Notes under the pieces: generated by a model
What the model was told of the DNA's origin: nothing
Database searches by the model: none
What the model saw: the letters and a program-made list of their open reading frames with translations, nothing else
Translations under genes and position numbers: made by a program
Part shown: positions 22,666-35,300 of the stretch, one piece after another
Layout of the letters: each line of letters begins with the position of its first letter
Position numbering within the stretch: position 1 is the stretch's first letter
Assembly: GCA_026874595.1 (NCBI GenBank)
Contig: CM049306.1
Location: 66,658,019 to 66,722,018 of the forward strand
Direction: 5' to 3'
Origin: Sipunculus nudus
Taxonomy: Eukaryota; Annelida; Sipuncula; Golfingiida; Sipunculidae
Length of the DNA: 64,000 nt

Positions 22666-22950
22666 ACAGACAAACAAACAGACAGACAGACAGACAAACA
22701 AACAAACAAACAAACATACGCGGGTGATCAACATGCTTGCGAAAATCGAAGATTTCCGGCAAGCAACAAACAAACAAACATACGGAACTGACCAACATAC
22801 TTGCCGAAATCTTTGATTCCGGCAAGTAACAAACAAACATACGGAACTGACCAACATACTTGCGAAAATCGAAGATTTCCGGCAAGTAACAAACAGACAT
22901 CCGCGACTGACCAACCAGCTTGCAAAAATCGAACATTCCGGCAAGCAATA
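22666..22950 (+). repeat. Microsatellite and hairpin minisatellite, cluster 2
   Basis: A (CAGA)n(CAAA)n tract is followed by four hairpin units of about 60-66 bp that end near 22946. Each has CTTGC(C)GAAAATC / GATTTCCGGCAAG-type arms. Linkers alternate CATACGCGGGTGATC, CATACGGAACTGACC and CATCCGCGACTGACC. The last units are degenerate (AATCGAACATTCCGG). Confidence 0.85.
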
Positions 22951-24120
22951 AAGTTGTGACTGTGCCTCCAACATGTATGATCATAGATGGGGCCCGGAGA
23001 GGCCGTCACGCACCGCTGCACACGCCGGCCGCCCACCGTAAGGACCCTGCCGGCACTTGCGGCGACGGCACGTGACTTCGCGGTTTGGTGAAACACGGCG
23101 CGAGATTTGACGAGACTTACAATGCGACCCCTGAATGTGACTGCGAGTGTCAGCCGCTATCCGGCGCTGCAAGCCATGTGTCTGTAGCGTAAAAAATGAC
23201 AGAATTATAGGCATTTCTTTGAATGGTCACGTGTTCTCGTTTCACGAGAAACGGCGCGAGATATGACGAGACTTGCAATTGAACGGCTTAGAACTAGAGG
23301 GATGCTGTCTAACGCCAAAAACCCGACCTTTCTATCGCAAATATCAACAGAGATAGAAGCTGGAAAACTCCGAATTTTCAGATTGTCAAGTTTTACCCCA
23401 AAATTTGGTAACCATGGTAACGGCAGCACAAAGCAACATGTGCGAAGGGATAAGCCAATGTTCCTAGTTTCAGATACGACCAAAAAAATGGTGTCACGTT
23501 TAATATTTTTTGAGATATTGCAGAAAAATGATATGTTACAGTGTTTCAGGTACCACGCCCCCTGGTGGCTATTTCCAAAAAATGAAAAATTGGTTTCGAG
23601 ATATTTCTAGATAACACAAAATATGTCATTTTCAAAGTCATAGTTTAAAAAATGTGACCTGTAAGCCATGTTAAATGAAATCTCGAAAATTCTCGTTTGA
23701 CGAGAAATGGTGCGAGATTTTACGAGACTTTCACTTGTATAATAAAAAGCTTATTTAGTACTATCTGATGCAAAAAACTAGAACTCTCTAGCTTTAAAAA
23801 TTACAAAGTTAGAAAAATTAGGCCTTTTATTTTCGAAAATCATGAGTTTTCCCCCAAAATGTGTAACCATAGAAACAGCAGATTTCAGCAACATATATAT
23901 CAGAAGAAAGGCCTTGGAATGCCGATTAAAATGAGCCATGTTTGAAGTGGCTATGACAAATAGTAATGGAGATATGAAGAAAAGAGCACTTTAGGAACTT
24001 TTGATGACCTTGACCTTGACCTTTGACCTATATTGCCCAAAAACAATAGGCTTCTTGCATTTTTGATTTTACACAAACTGTGAAAGTTTGAAAGCGATGG
24101 GATCAAAATTGCGACCTGTA
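22951..24120 (+). repeat. Alpha unit 1 (~1.2 kb)
   Basis: Begins with a GC- and CpG-rich section (to about 23105; CCGGCCGCCCACCG, TTGCGGCGACGGCACGTG). This is a diverged relative of the GCCTTGCCGGCACTTAC part of the type I unit. TCTCG/CGAGA palindromes, an X-box near 23409, a CTCF-like core (23553-23569), a degraded X-box near 23866, a nuclear-receptor run near 24003 and a CAAAC tract follow. Overlapping frames on both strands (23205-23483, 23263-23610) are shadows of the repeat. Confidence 0.85.
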
Positions 24121-24200
24121 GAGACTGGACAGACAAACAAACAAACAGACAAACAGACATCCGCGACTGACCAACCAGCTTGCGAAAATCGAAGATTTCC

Positions 24201-25419
24201 GGCAAGCAATAAAGTTGTGACTGTGCCTCCAACATGTATGATCATAGATGGGGCCCGGAGAGGCCGTCACGCACCGCTGCACACGCCGGCCGCCCACCGT
24301 AAGGACCCTGCCGCCACTTGCGGCGACGGCACGTGTCTTCGTGGTTTGGCGAAAAACGGCGCGAGATTTGACGAGACTAACAATGTGACCCCTGAATGTG
24401 ACCGCGAGTGTCAGCCGCTATCCAGCGCTGCAAACCATGTGTCTGTAGCGTGAAAAATGACAGAATTATAGGCATTTCTTTGAATGGTCACGTGTTCTCG
24501 TTTCACGAGAAACGGTGCGAGATATGACGAGACTTGCGATTGAACGGCTTAGAACTAGAGGGATGCTGTCTAACGCCAAAAACCAGACCTTTCTATCGCA
24601 AATATCAACAGAGATAGAAGCTGGAAAACTCCGCATTTTCAGATTGTCAAGTTTTACCCCAAAATTCGGTAACCATGGTAACGGCAGCACAAAGCAACGT
24701 GTGCGAAGGGATAAGCCAACGTTCCTAGTTTCAGATACGACCAAAAAAATGGTGTCACGTTTAATATTTTTTGAGATATTGCAGAAAAATGATATGTTAC
24801 AGTGTTTCATGTACCACGCCCCCTGGTGGCTATTTCCAAAAAATGAAAAATTGGTTTCGAGATATTTCTAAATAACACAAAATATGTCATTTTCAAAGTC
24901 ATAGTTTAAAAAATGCGACCTGTAAGCCATATTTAATGAAATCTCGAAAATTCTCGTTTGACGAGATATTATACGAGATATCGCGAGACTTTTAATAAAA
25001 TCCTGCAGTACTTGTTAAATGCTACCTGATGCAAAAAACTAGAACTCTCTAGCTTTAAAAATGACAAAGTTAGAAAAAATTGTCCTTTGATTTTCGATTT
25101 ACATCACTTTTACCCAAAAATACGTAACCATGGTGACAACCAATTTGAATCAGCTACACACCAGACGAAAGGCCTTGGAATGACGATTAAAATGAGCCAT
25201 GTTTGAAGTGGCTATGACAAATAGTAATTGAGATATGAAGAAAAGAGCACTTTAGGAACTTTTGATGACCTTGACCTTGACCTTTGACCTATATTGCCCA
25301 AAAACAATAGGCTTCTTGCATTTTTGATTTTACACAAACTGTGAAAGTTTGAAAGCGATGGGATCAAAATTGTGACCTGTAGAGACTGGACAGACAAACA
25401 AACAAACAAACAAACAGAC
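24201..25419 (+). repeat. Alpha unit 2 (start of P1)
   Basis: Tandem neighbour of alpha unit 1. Order: GC-rich section, TCTCG/CGAGA, X-box near 24670, CTCF-like core (24814-24830), a TCTCGTTTGACGAGA palindrome (24952-24966), an X-box variant near 25127 (GTAACCATGGTGAC), a nuclear-receptor run near 25265 and a CAAAC tract. The two opposed ~115-codon frames (24466-24810 minus, 24515-24871 plus) overlap almost fully and recur in P2 and P3. I do not call either a gene. Confidence 0.88.
24952..24966. repeat. TCTCG-type palindrome
   Basis: TCTCGTTTGACGAGA has 6-bp arms (TCTCGT/ACGAGA) around TTG. It is followed closely by further CGAGATAT copies, including ATATCGCGAGAC, close to the Kaiso/ZBTB33-type TCTCGCGAGA. 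Similar clusters precede the X-box in every unit. Confidence 0.6.
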
Positions 25420-27684
25420 TAGACGACCTGAGGTCGAACGCTTGCCGGAAGTGACCGGAAATAAGACAGCGGAATAGATGGACAGTTACTAGGCAGACAG
25501 ACAGGGAACATTTGGATCTGATCAAATGAAAAACCTCTATCATGGGGAAAACAGTAGCACATATGAATAAGGTCTTGCTGATTTTCAAAAGTCAAAGAGG
25601 AGTAGACAGAGAGACAGACAGAGAGACAGACAGACAGACGGATAGAGAGACATTAATAGTGTTGTTATTAGTAGCCATCCTATACAGGATAATCCATTTT
25701 TGGACAGAAATAAAAATAAAGGAAGTCCAACTGAATCCTTGGCAGTTCTCCTATTCTTGAGTGCTGGAAATAAGAAAAGCACTGAAAATGAAACTTGAAG
25801 AGTTGAACGTCCAGAATGCCGAAATGCAAGCGAAGCCGCGTTCGTGTTAGACAGAGACCCGACCTCTGGGTAAGGGAGACGTGACCTTTCATTCCTGGAC
25901 AAATAGGTCGGCCTGAGGACATCTTCAAGTCTGATGATGGCTTAAATTAGGGCTGTCCTTGAAGAAAAAAAGGCAGTCGGTCAGCCTGCGTCCGGGAATT
26001 ATAAAATTCCAAGAAGTCCTGCCCATCACGGATTAACTGTAATGTCCCCTTGGTGTAGGTTATCTGTAATGTGAAATTTAATATATTTTAAAAATTGGAA
26101 TCTTTGGTTAAAAAAGGAGAGGCTTTTAAGGAGTCTGAAGTGGTAAGTAATAAGATAAAAAAATTTGAGGCCCTAGTTCCGTGGTGGGTTAGGACTTCAT
26201 ATATAAAAATATATTCTGGCATGAGAGAGGGGTGCTGTCAAATTTTTTGGCGCCTGCCGCACGTTTGTGAATAAAACGGTACACTTGACACGGGCGCGAT
26301 GGAAATTTAAGAGGAAAGGTAGTAATCCCAAGCCGTAGTTGAGTTGTTTTGACCCCAGAGTTTGCAGTCCTAGCTGAAATAGGCATGGGACGGGCTCTTT
26401 TTTAAACCCGGAACGCCAGAAGAGGCTGGAGATTGAATGAAGGATTGGGCCATTTTTTTATCCGAAAAACCTGGGAATTGACAATTAAAAAAAATGACAG
26501 GGACCTTCTTAGCCCGTTCCAGCTCAGGGAACGGTCTTTAGAATATTGTCGGGAATCCATATTATCCTACCTGTGGGCTGGGACGGTCCAGAAAACCGCA
26601 ATTATACGGGTATCCATAAAATTGTATGTCAATTTTTGTCATTAATAAATACATATACATCTATAACGCGGACAGCTGGAGAATTCGCGGAGAATTCATC
26701 ATGATGATATTATTAAATGTGAGCAAAGGTACAATTTATGTTTTGTATCATATTTCCTTAAGAACCTGTAAATTTGATATCCTGCATGGTTTTGTTACGG
26801 TTTGCACAGTAAACTGTTGAAAAAATATATAGTGTTTAGCGTTTTCGTCTGATGTAAGATCGGTAGTCAATGTTAGCTGGTGATCCAGATTGGTGTTAGT
26901 GGCAGTCCCACATTGTTTGCGCTGGTTATTATTTCGGTAATTTAACAGTGAATAAATGTCTTTAGAGTAATATAGTGGTAGATTTTAAATGATTTTAACG
27001 TGTAATTAAAAGTATCATTGCATATAAAATCTCTCCGTGAATTGTCCGGGAATTCCCCGCGTTTACATATAAACGCATTTACCAGCCGTATGAAAGTTTT
27101 TGTCCGCTTTCATAATGTTTGCCGTGCCCCGGACACAAATTTAAGACGAGATGGACTAAACCCCGCCCCTGTAGGATTGTTTGGACTCTGAAGAAACGAA
27201 CCCTCGCAGGAAATGCGGTGGGACGGGCTCTTTCTTATTCGATGAACGCTCGAAAAGAGTGGTGAATGATTGAAAAAATAGGGTCATTTTCACTGTCATC
27301 TTGAATAACGGAATAAATATTTTTTTAAAAATTCATAGAGACTTGGTCATCCAATAACAGCAGAAAAAAATGTTCTTTCAAATGTTGTGTGGTGTCCATT
27401 GTACCCTCGCCCACCGCCGGGATCCAAAGAGAAGCCTGGATTTTACTGCAAAAAAAAAACACAAACACCCCCCCCCCCCCCAAAAAAAAAAAACAAAAAC
27501 AAAAAAACTTTTATTCATTTTATTTTTATTTTTTATTACTGGATGTAATTGAATATCACGGTTTATTTATAAAAAAATAAGATGCAATTCATTGGATGAA
27601 AAGAGATTTTATTAAATATATTGATACATGTTTATAACAGTTTGATATTTGATTTTTTTTAATTTATAGACAGACAATTTGTTA
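25420..27684. other. P1 spacer, single-copy-like 2.27 kb
   Basis: Starts at a boundary hairpin variant (CGACC-TGA-GGTCG). It has a (GACA)(GAGA) tract (about 25604-25654), then sequence unlike the rest of the window. Short frames here open mostly at TTG or GTG and match nothing I know. Visible structure includes a GCGTTTA-CATA-TAAACGC hairpin (27059-27076), two direct copies of GGGACGGGCTCTTT (26387, 27220) and a C14A12 run near 27468. It might contain a gene's untranslated or regulatory part, but nothing shows that. Confidence 0.6.
27468..27493 (+). repeat. C-run/A-run homopolymer pair
   Basis: About 14 C then 12 A. The same site is about C15A13 in P2 (near 39390), C12A10 in P3 (near 55137) and C10A8 in P4 (near 61521). 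It accounts for the offset change between P1 and P2. Confidence 0.9.
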
Positions 27685-29200
27685 CCTCAAATCTGTACTC
27701 ATGGTCCAACATGCATGTATTTGGTGTTCTTAGACCCATTTTAGGGTGTATATCCATGATAACAAGATAATATTACCTTGTTCCCACCAGCAAACATTTC
27801 AAGCCCCCAGAAAGCTGATTTCAGCTGAGGACAGTATATGGCTTATTATACACAGGCAAATAGTGTTTTGGACCACCTCATCTCCACCAGACTCATCACA
27901 CACACCTGGTTTGGCTATCATTGCAATCCATTTACACCCACTGGCTGGAATCTCAAAGCATTTGGTTCAAATCCCTCAGAAAAAAAATTAGGGCCAGTTT
28001 GAATTTCCAAATCTGGACACAGTGGACATAGTGATATACAGAAAAAATCCATTTTTTCCCCTCAAATCTGTACTGATGGTCCCACAAACCTGGTTTTGGT
28101 GTCATTAGGCCCAGTTTAGTGTGTATATACAGGAAAACAAGATAATATTACCCTGTTCCCACAAACAAAAATTTCATGCCCCCAGAAACCTGATTTCAGG
28201 CCAGTTTATGCTTATACACAGTCAAATAGGTTCTGGCCCCCCTCATCCCCACAAAACTCAACACACACTCCTGGTTTGGGTATCATTGCAATCCATTTAC
28301 ACCCACTGGCTGGCATCACCAAGCATTTGGCTCAACTCCCTCAGAAAAAAAATTAGGGCCAGTTTGAATTTCCAAATCTGGACACAGTGAACATAGTGAT
28401 ATACAGAGAAAATCCATTTTCCCCCCTCAAATCTGTACTGATGGTCCCACAAACCTGGTTTTGGTGTCATTAGGCCCAGTTTAGGGTGTATATACAGGGA
28501 AACAAGATAATATTACCCTGTTCCCACAAACAAAAATTTCATGCCCCCAGAAACCTGATTTCAGGCCAGTTTATGCTTATACACAGTCAAATAGGTTCTG
28601 GCCCCCTTCATATCCACAAAACTCAACACACACTCCTGGTTTGGGTATCATTGCAATCCATTTACACCCACTGGCTGGCATCACCAAGCATTTGGCTCAA
28701 CTCCCTCAGAAAAAAAAATTAGGGCCAGTTTGAATTCCCAAATCTGGACACAGTGAACATAGTGATATACAGATAAAATCCATTTTCCCCCCTCAAATCT
28801 GTACTGATGGTCCCACAAACCTGGTTTTGGTGTCATTAGGCCCAGTTTAGGGTGTATATACAGGGAAACAAGAAAATATTACCCTGTTCCCACAAACAAA
28901 AATTTCATGCCCCCAGAAACCTGATTTCAGGCCAGTTTATGCTTATACACAGTCAAATAGGTTCTGGCCCCCTGCATCTCCACCAGACTCTTCACAAACA
29001 CCTGGCTTGGGTTTCATTGCAATCCATTCACACCCACTGGCTGGCATCTCCAAGCATATAGCTCAACTTCTTCAGAAAAAAATATAGACCACTTTAAAGT
29101 TTATCAAACCTGGTCATAGTGGTTTATGCAGAAATCAATTGTTCTGATCTCAAATCTGAAATAGTGGTCATAGAACATTGGTTGGTTCTTGTATGATTTT
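27685..29200 (+). repeat. ~365-bp satellite, P1 (4 units)
   Basis: The GTGTATAT anchor lies at 27746, 28121, 28486 and 28852 (spacing 375, 365, 366). Each unit has ACAAGATAATATTACC, CCCCCAGAAACCTGATTTCAG, CATTTACACCCACTGGCTGG and GATGGTCCCACAAACCTGG segments. The outer units are the most diverged, and the array decays past 29060. Short open frames repeat with the unit but start at GTG. Confidence 0.92.
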
Positions 29201-30927
29201 ATTCAATTTACAATCAATTTGCAGGAAAACCTGGCATTTTATTTTACTTCAATACACCAACAATAAACAATCTAAGGACAAGTGAACAGGCTACCATACA
29301 TATCTTAGGGAAAGGAAAACAGCAAAGGTTGTTTACATTGAGGACACATGGCAACCAGGTGGTTGGCGCTGGTCTGTGAAGCTTACGAAGCAGCAATCAA
29401 AGGAAGACGATAACAACACAATAGAAGTCTTCTTCATGGGCCATCGCACACCCATAGAACACGGCTCCAACTGTCAAGTGTAATGCCCCTGCCGACATTT
29501 ACTATCACATACTGCCGCCACTTATGGTCACGGCAATAGGATGTACTTTTTTATTTGAAGAAAAAACGATCCCAGATTTGACGAAACTTACAATATAAAC
29601 ACATAATGTGACCGAGAGTGTTAGACGCTATCGAATGCTGAAAACTAAAGGTCTTCAGCATTAAAATAACAGAATTATAGGCGTATCTTTGAATGGTCCC
29701 ATGTTCTCGTTTGACAAGAAATGATGCGAGATATGACGAGATATTCAATTTTGTCACTTCAAACTAGTCAAGTGAATCTTGAACAATAGAAAAATAAAAT
29801 CTCTGGCATTCAAATGACAGAGATATAGACATTTGTTCGAATTCTCGAATATTCTCGTTTGGCGGGAGATGGTACGAGATGTGGCGAGATATAAGTTATT
29901 ATCTTGTTAAGCTCCCAAAACGCAACAAAATGCTGAAAACTGCTCCTCTTTAGCCGAAAAGGTGACCAAGTTATATGCATTTCTGTGAAATCTCGTAATT
30001 TCTCGTTTGTCGGAAAACAGAGCGAGATTCTACGAGACTTGCAATTAACTGCATTAGTGGCAAGGGAATGCTACCTCATGCAGAAAACTAGACACTTGTA
30101 GTATAAATATTAACAGAGATAGAAGCAAAAAACTTATTATTTTCAGATTGCCAAGTTTTACCCCAAAATTTGGTTACCATGGTAACAGCAGCGCAAAGCT
30201 ACATGTACGCAGGAATAAGCCGACGATCCTAGTTTCAGATAAGACAGTAAACATTGTGCCACGTTTAATATTTTTTTTTTGGTATTGCAGAAAAATGGTA
30301 AGTTGCAGTGTTTCCAGTACCACGCCCCCTGGTGGCTAATTTCAAAAAATGAAAAAACAAGTTCGAGATAATACAGAAAAACAGAAAATATGTCACTTTT
30401 AGAACCTTAGCTGTAAAACTGCCACCTCTAAATCGTTTTTAATTAAATCTCGAAAAGTCTCATTTGACGACAAATGGCACGAGATTTTGCGAGACTCCCG
30501 TTAATTTTCCATAGAGCATATTAAATGCTACACAATGCAAAAAACTAGACCTCTCTAACTTAAAAAATGAAAAATTTTGAGTGAAATTTTCGAATTTTCT
30601 GATTTCCCCCCAAAAATACGTTACGATGGTAACAATCGACCAGAAAAATTTGCTAGCACTTGGAAAGCTAACATAAAGAGGAATAAAATGAGCTACAGAT
30701 TATGCGGCTACGATTATTATTGACAAAGATATGAAGAAAGTAAAAATGTTAGGTTTTTTGGTGACCCTGACCTTGACCTTTGACCGATCATGACCAAAAA
30801 CAATAGGCTCCGAGGAGAACCAATCTTACACTTAATGTATAAGTTTCAGAGCGATTGCTTAAAAACTGTGGCCTGTAGCGCGTGTACATACAGACAAACA
30901 AACAGACAGACAAACAAACAAACAAAC
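29201..30927 (+). repeat. Type I variant unit, P1
   Basis: A diverged relative of the type I right half. It contains a diverged form of the small-frame segment (about 29340-29560), TCTCG/CGAGA clusters, an X-box (30173-30186), a CTCF-like core (30320-30336), a second X-box mutated to GTTACGATGGTAAC near 30622, a nuclear-receptor element near 30767 and a microsatellite. Confidence 0.85.
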
Positions 30928-32199
30928 ATACGCGGGTGACCAATATGCTTGCGAAAATCGAAGATTTCCGGCAAGCAATAAAGTTAGGACTGTGCCTCCA
31001 ACATGTAGGATAATAGACAGGGCCCGGAAAGGCCGACACGCACCGCTGCACACGCCGGCCGCCCACCGTAAGGACCCTGCCGGCACTTGCGGCGATGGCA
31101 CGGGTCTTCGTGGTTTGGCGAAAAACGGCGCGAGATTTGACGAGACTTACAATATGACCCCTGAATGTGACTGCGAGTGTCAGGCGCTACCCAACGCTGC
31201 AAACCATGTGTCTGTAGCGTAAAAAATGACAGAATTATAGGCATTTCTTTGAACGGTCCCGTGTTCTCGTTTCACGAGAAACGGTGCGAGATATGACGAG
31301 ACTTTCTATTGAATGACTAAGAAGTAAACTAATGCTATCTAACGCCAAAAACCAGAGCTTTCTATCGCAAATATTGACAGAGATAGAAGCAGGAAAACTC
31401 CGTTTTTCAGATTGTCAAGTTTCACCCCAAAATTTGGTCACCATGGTGACGGCAGCACAAGGCTAAATGTACGAAGGAATAAAGCAATGATCCTAGTTTT
31501 AGATGCGACAAATAAAATTGTTCTATGCTTAATATTTTTTTGGATATTGCGGAAAAATGATAAGTTGTAGTGTTTCCAGTACCACGCCCCCTGGTGGCTA
31601 TTTCCGAAAAATGAAAAAACAAGTTCGAGATAATACAGAACAACAGAAAATATGTCACTTTCAGAACCTTAGCTGTAAAACTGCCACCTGTAAATCGTAT
31701 TTAATGAAATCTCGAAAAGTCTCATTTGACGACAAATGGCACGAGATTTTGCGAGACTTACATTAATTTCGCATAGAGCATATTAAATGCTACGCATTGC
31801 AAAAAACTAGACCTCTCTAACTTAAACAATGAGAAATTTGGAGGGAAATTTTCGAATTTTCTGAATTTCCCCCAAAAATACGTTACCATGGTAACCATTG
31901 ACCGGAAAAATTTGCCAGCACTTGGAAAGCTGACATAGTGAGGAATAAAATGAGCTACAGATTATGCGGCTACGATTATTATTGACAAAGATATGAAGAA
32001 AGTAAAAATTTCAGGTTTTTTGGTGACCCTGACCTTGACCTTTGACCGATCATGACCAAAAACAATAGGCTCCGAGGAGAATAGATCTTACAGTTTATGT
32101 ATAAGTTTCAGAGCGATTGCTTAAAAACTGTGGCCTCTAGCGCGTGTACATACAGACAAACAGACAGACAAACAAACAAACAAACAAACAAACATACGC
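30928..32199 (+). repeat. Alpha unit 3, P1
   Basis: One hairpin minisatellite unit, then the GC-rich section (about 31000-31130), TCTCG palindromes, an X-box variant GTCACCATGGTGAC near 31438 (still a perfect palindrome), a CTCF-like core (31582-31598), an X-box (31882-31895), a nuclear-receptor element near 32028 and a CAGACAAAC tract near 32153-32190. Confidence 0.88.
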
Positions 32200-32308
32200 G
32201 GGTGATCAACATGCTTGCGAAAATCGAAGATTTCCGGCAAGCAACAAACAGACATCCGCAACTGACCAACATACTTGCGAAAATCGAAGATTTCCGGCAA
32301 GTAACAAA
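32200..32308 (+). repeat. Hairpin minisatellite, cluster 3 (P1)
   Basis: Two hairpin units joined to the start of the 1,274-bp array. The array unit itself begins with a third, degenerate hairpin unit (ACTTGTCGAAATC and TGATTCCGGCAAG). Confidence 0.8.
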
Positions 32309-35300
32309 CGGAACTGATCAACATACTTGTCGAAATCTCTGATTCCGGCAAGCAATAAACTATAACGCGACAGAAATGGCAAACCGGCCGGCAAAGAGTG
32401 CCTGTGGTCACTTATTTTATACGGCGAACGCTATAATTTTTGCAGTCACGGGAAAGCGTGTCTGTCTTTCATACTAAAACGCGTGCATGCATGCGTGATG
32501 GCATATGTATTTGTGCATGCGGGTTTTAATTTTTACAAAGTTGCTAAAATTTGTGGGGACCGTGTATGATTAAACAAAAGAGGTCATGGGCAGAAAGGCC
32601 ATGAAACGCCCATTCATATGGTGTACAGTTTATGTACCTAACATGTGTAGTTTTGGAGATATGGTTAAACAATGATAGTAGGTACGGGGTTGCAGTGCAG
32701 CGCCCCCTAGCGGGAAATTTTCCAAAAACTGAACAATTGCTTTCGAGATATTAGTGTATGACGTAACATGTATCAGTTTCAAAAGGATGCCTGCATATCT
32801 GTGGCCTATAGGGCATGTCACCGTGAAATCGCGAAATCTCATTCGACGAGAAACGGTGCGAGATTTTGCAAGATTTTTGGTTGGATCACCGAGAACTCAC
32901 CAAGCGCTACAAGATGCAAAAATTTTGACCTCTCTAGCATAAAAACTGACAGAGTTAGAAGCTGAAAAGTGCATATTTTCAAAATTGAAAGGTTTTACCC
33001 CAAAAATAGAGAAATCTGGCAATAGCGCACTTTGGCACCTATGCGCAAAAACAAGCCCATGGACCCTAGTTTAAGGTGCTGTGATGGAAATGGCCCAATG
33101 TTTAATAGTTCTGGAGGTATAGCACCAAAACAAATTTTCATGTTTTTTCATCTGCAACGCCCCCTGGCGGCCATTTCCAAAATCTGAAAAACCCGTTTCG
33201 AGATATTCTTATGTTACATAAAATATCTCAGAATCAGTAAAATTGCTGCAAATTTGAAAAATATCACGAAATTCCATGATTTCTCCCCAAAATTGCGTAA
33301 CCATGGTAACAGCGAAATGAGGCAATTTTGCAGTGTTGGAAGTGGCCATTCAGTGGCAAATAAAACGGGCAACAGATTAGGTGCCTACGGCTATTTTTGA
33401 CGAAGGTATGAAGAAAAAACCGTTTTTGAGCTTTTTGGTGACCCTGACCTTGACCCTTGACCGATCATGACCAAAAACAATAGGCTCCGAGAAGAACCGA
33501 TTATACACTCTATCTATAAGTTTCAGGACGATTGGTGCAAAATTGTGGCCTGTAGAGCGGGGACATACAGACAAACAAACAAACGGAACTGATCAACATA
33601 CTTGTCGAAATCTCTGATTCCGGCAAGCAATAAACTATAACGCGACAGAAATGGCAAACCGGCCGGCAAAGAGTGCCTGTGGTCACTTATTTTATACGGC
33701 GAACGCTATAATTTTTGCAGTCACGGGAAAGCGTGTCTGTCTTTCATACTAAAACGCGTGCATGCATGCGTGATGGCATATGTATTTGTGCATGCGGGTT
33801 TTAATTTTTACAAAGTTGCTAAAATTTGTGGGGACCGTGTATGATTAAACAAAAGAGGTCATGGGCAGAAAGGCCATGAAACGCCCATTCATATGGTGTA
33901 CAGTTTATGTACCTAACATGTGTAGTTTTGGAGATATGGTTAAACAATGATAGTAGGTACGGGGTTGCAGTGCAGCGCCCCCTAGCGGAAATTTTCCAAA
34001 AACTGAACAATTGCTTTCGAGATATTAGTGTATGACGTAACATGTATCAGTTTCAAAAGGATGCCTGCATATCTGTGGCCTATAGGGCATGTCACCGTGA
34101 AATCGCGAAATCTCATTCGACGAGAAACGGTGCGAGATTTTGCAAGATTTTTGGTTGGATCACCGAGAACTCACCAAGCGCTACAAGATGCAAAAATTTT
34201 GACCTCTCTAGCATAAAAACTGACAGAGTTAGAAGCTGAAAAGTGCATATTTTCAAAATTGAAAGGTTTTACCCCAAAAATAGAGAAATCTGGCAATAGC
34301 GCACTTTGGCACCTATGCGCAAAAACAAGCCCATGGACCCTAGTTTAAGGTGCTGTGATGGAAATGGCCCAATGTTTAATAGTTCTGGAGGTATAGCACC
34401 AAAACAAATTTTCATGTTTTTTCATCTGCAACGCCCCCTGGCGGCCATTTCCAAAATCTGAAAAACCCGTTTCGAGATATTCTTATGTTACATAAAATAT
34501 CTCAGAATCAGTAAAATTGCTGCAAATTTGAAAAATATCACGAAATTCCATGATTTCTCCCCAAAATTGCGTAACCATGGTAACAGCGAAATGAGGCAAT
34601 TTTGCAGTGTTGGAAGTGGCCATTCAGTGGCAAATAAAACGGGCAACAGATTAGGTGCCTACGGCTATTTTTGACGAAGGTATGAAGAAAAAACCGTTTT
34701 TGAGCTTTTTGGTGACCCTGACCTTGACCCTTGACCGATCATGACCAAAAACAATAGGCTCCGAGAAGAACCGATTATACACTCTATCTATAAGTTTCAG
34801 GACGATTGGTGCAAAATTGTGGCCTGTAGAGCGGGGACATACAGACAAACAAACAAACGGAACTGATCAACATACTTGTCGAAATCTCTGATTCCGGCAA
34901 GCAATAAACTATAACGCGACAGAAATGGCAAACCGGCCGGCAAAGAGTGCCTGTGGTCACTTATTTTATACGGCGAACGCTATAATTTTTGCAGTCACGG
35001 GAAAGCGTGTCTGTCTTTCATACTAAAACGCGTGCATGCATGCGTGATGGCATATGTATTTGTGCATGCGGGTTTTAATTTTTACAAAGTTGCTAAAATT
35101 TGTGGGGACCGTGTATGATTAAACAAAAGAGGTCATGGGCAGAAAGGCCATGAAACGCCCATTCATATGGTGTACAGTTTATGTACCTAACATGTGTAGT
35201 TTTGGAGATATGGTTAAACAATGATAGTAGGTACGGGGTTGCAGTGCAGCGCCCCCTAGCGGAAATTTTCCAAAAACTGAACAATTGCTTTCGAGATATT

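Noticed and set aside
22664-22716. Simple (CAGA/CAAA)n tract considered as a telomeric repeat
   Set aside because: It is not the TTAGGG type, is short and interstitial, and is found inside every repeat unit.
22716-22950. Regular short repeats with hairpins that could look like a CRISPR array
   Set aside because: The units include the supposed spacers, which are nearly the same from unit to unit, lengths vary from about 60 to 82 bp, the context is eukaryotic, and no cas gene is present.
24466-24871. Opposed 114- and 118-codon frames, repeated in P2 and P3
   Set aside because: They overlap on both strands across the same repeat segment, span the CTCF-like core and TCTCG palindromes, match no family I know, and recur only because the block is duplicated.
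26433-26645. 70-codon frame in the spacer, present in P1-P3 and as 69 codons in P4
   Set aside because: It starts at TTG in P1-P3, its N-terminus is frameshifted in P4, and it has no recognisable domain.
26387-27233. Two GGGACGGGCTCTTT copies considered as LTRs or histone 3' stem-loops
   Set aside because: Similarity does not extend far beyond the motif, there is no TG...CA boundary or coding interior, and no AGAGCC arm follows to form the histone hairpin.
27746-29061. Series of 69-89-codon frames with near-identical peptides
   Set aside because: Each starts at GTG in the 365-bp satellite. The period is not a multiple of three, so frames do not join, and codon differences show no protein-level constraint.
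30859-31244. GC-rich section considered as rRNA, tRNA or a CpG-island promoter
   Set aside because: It has no tRNA cloverleaf or box A/B pattern and no rRNA-like sequence that I recognise. It aligns with the diverged small-frame segment of the type I family.
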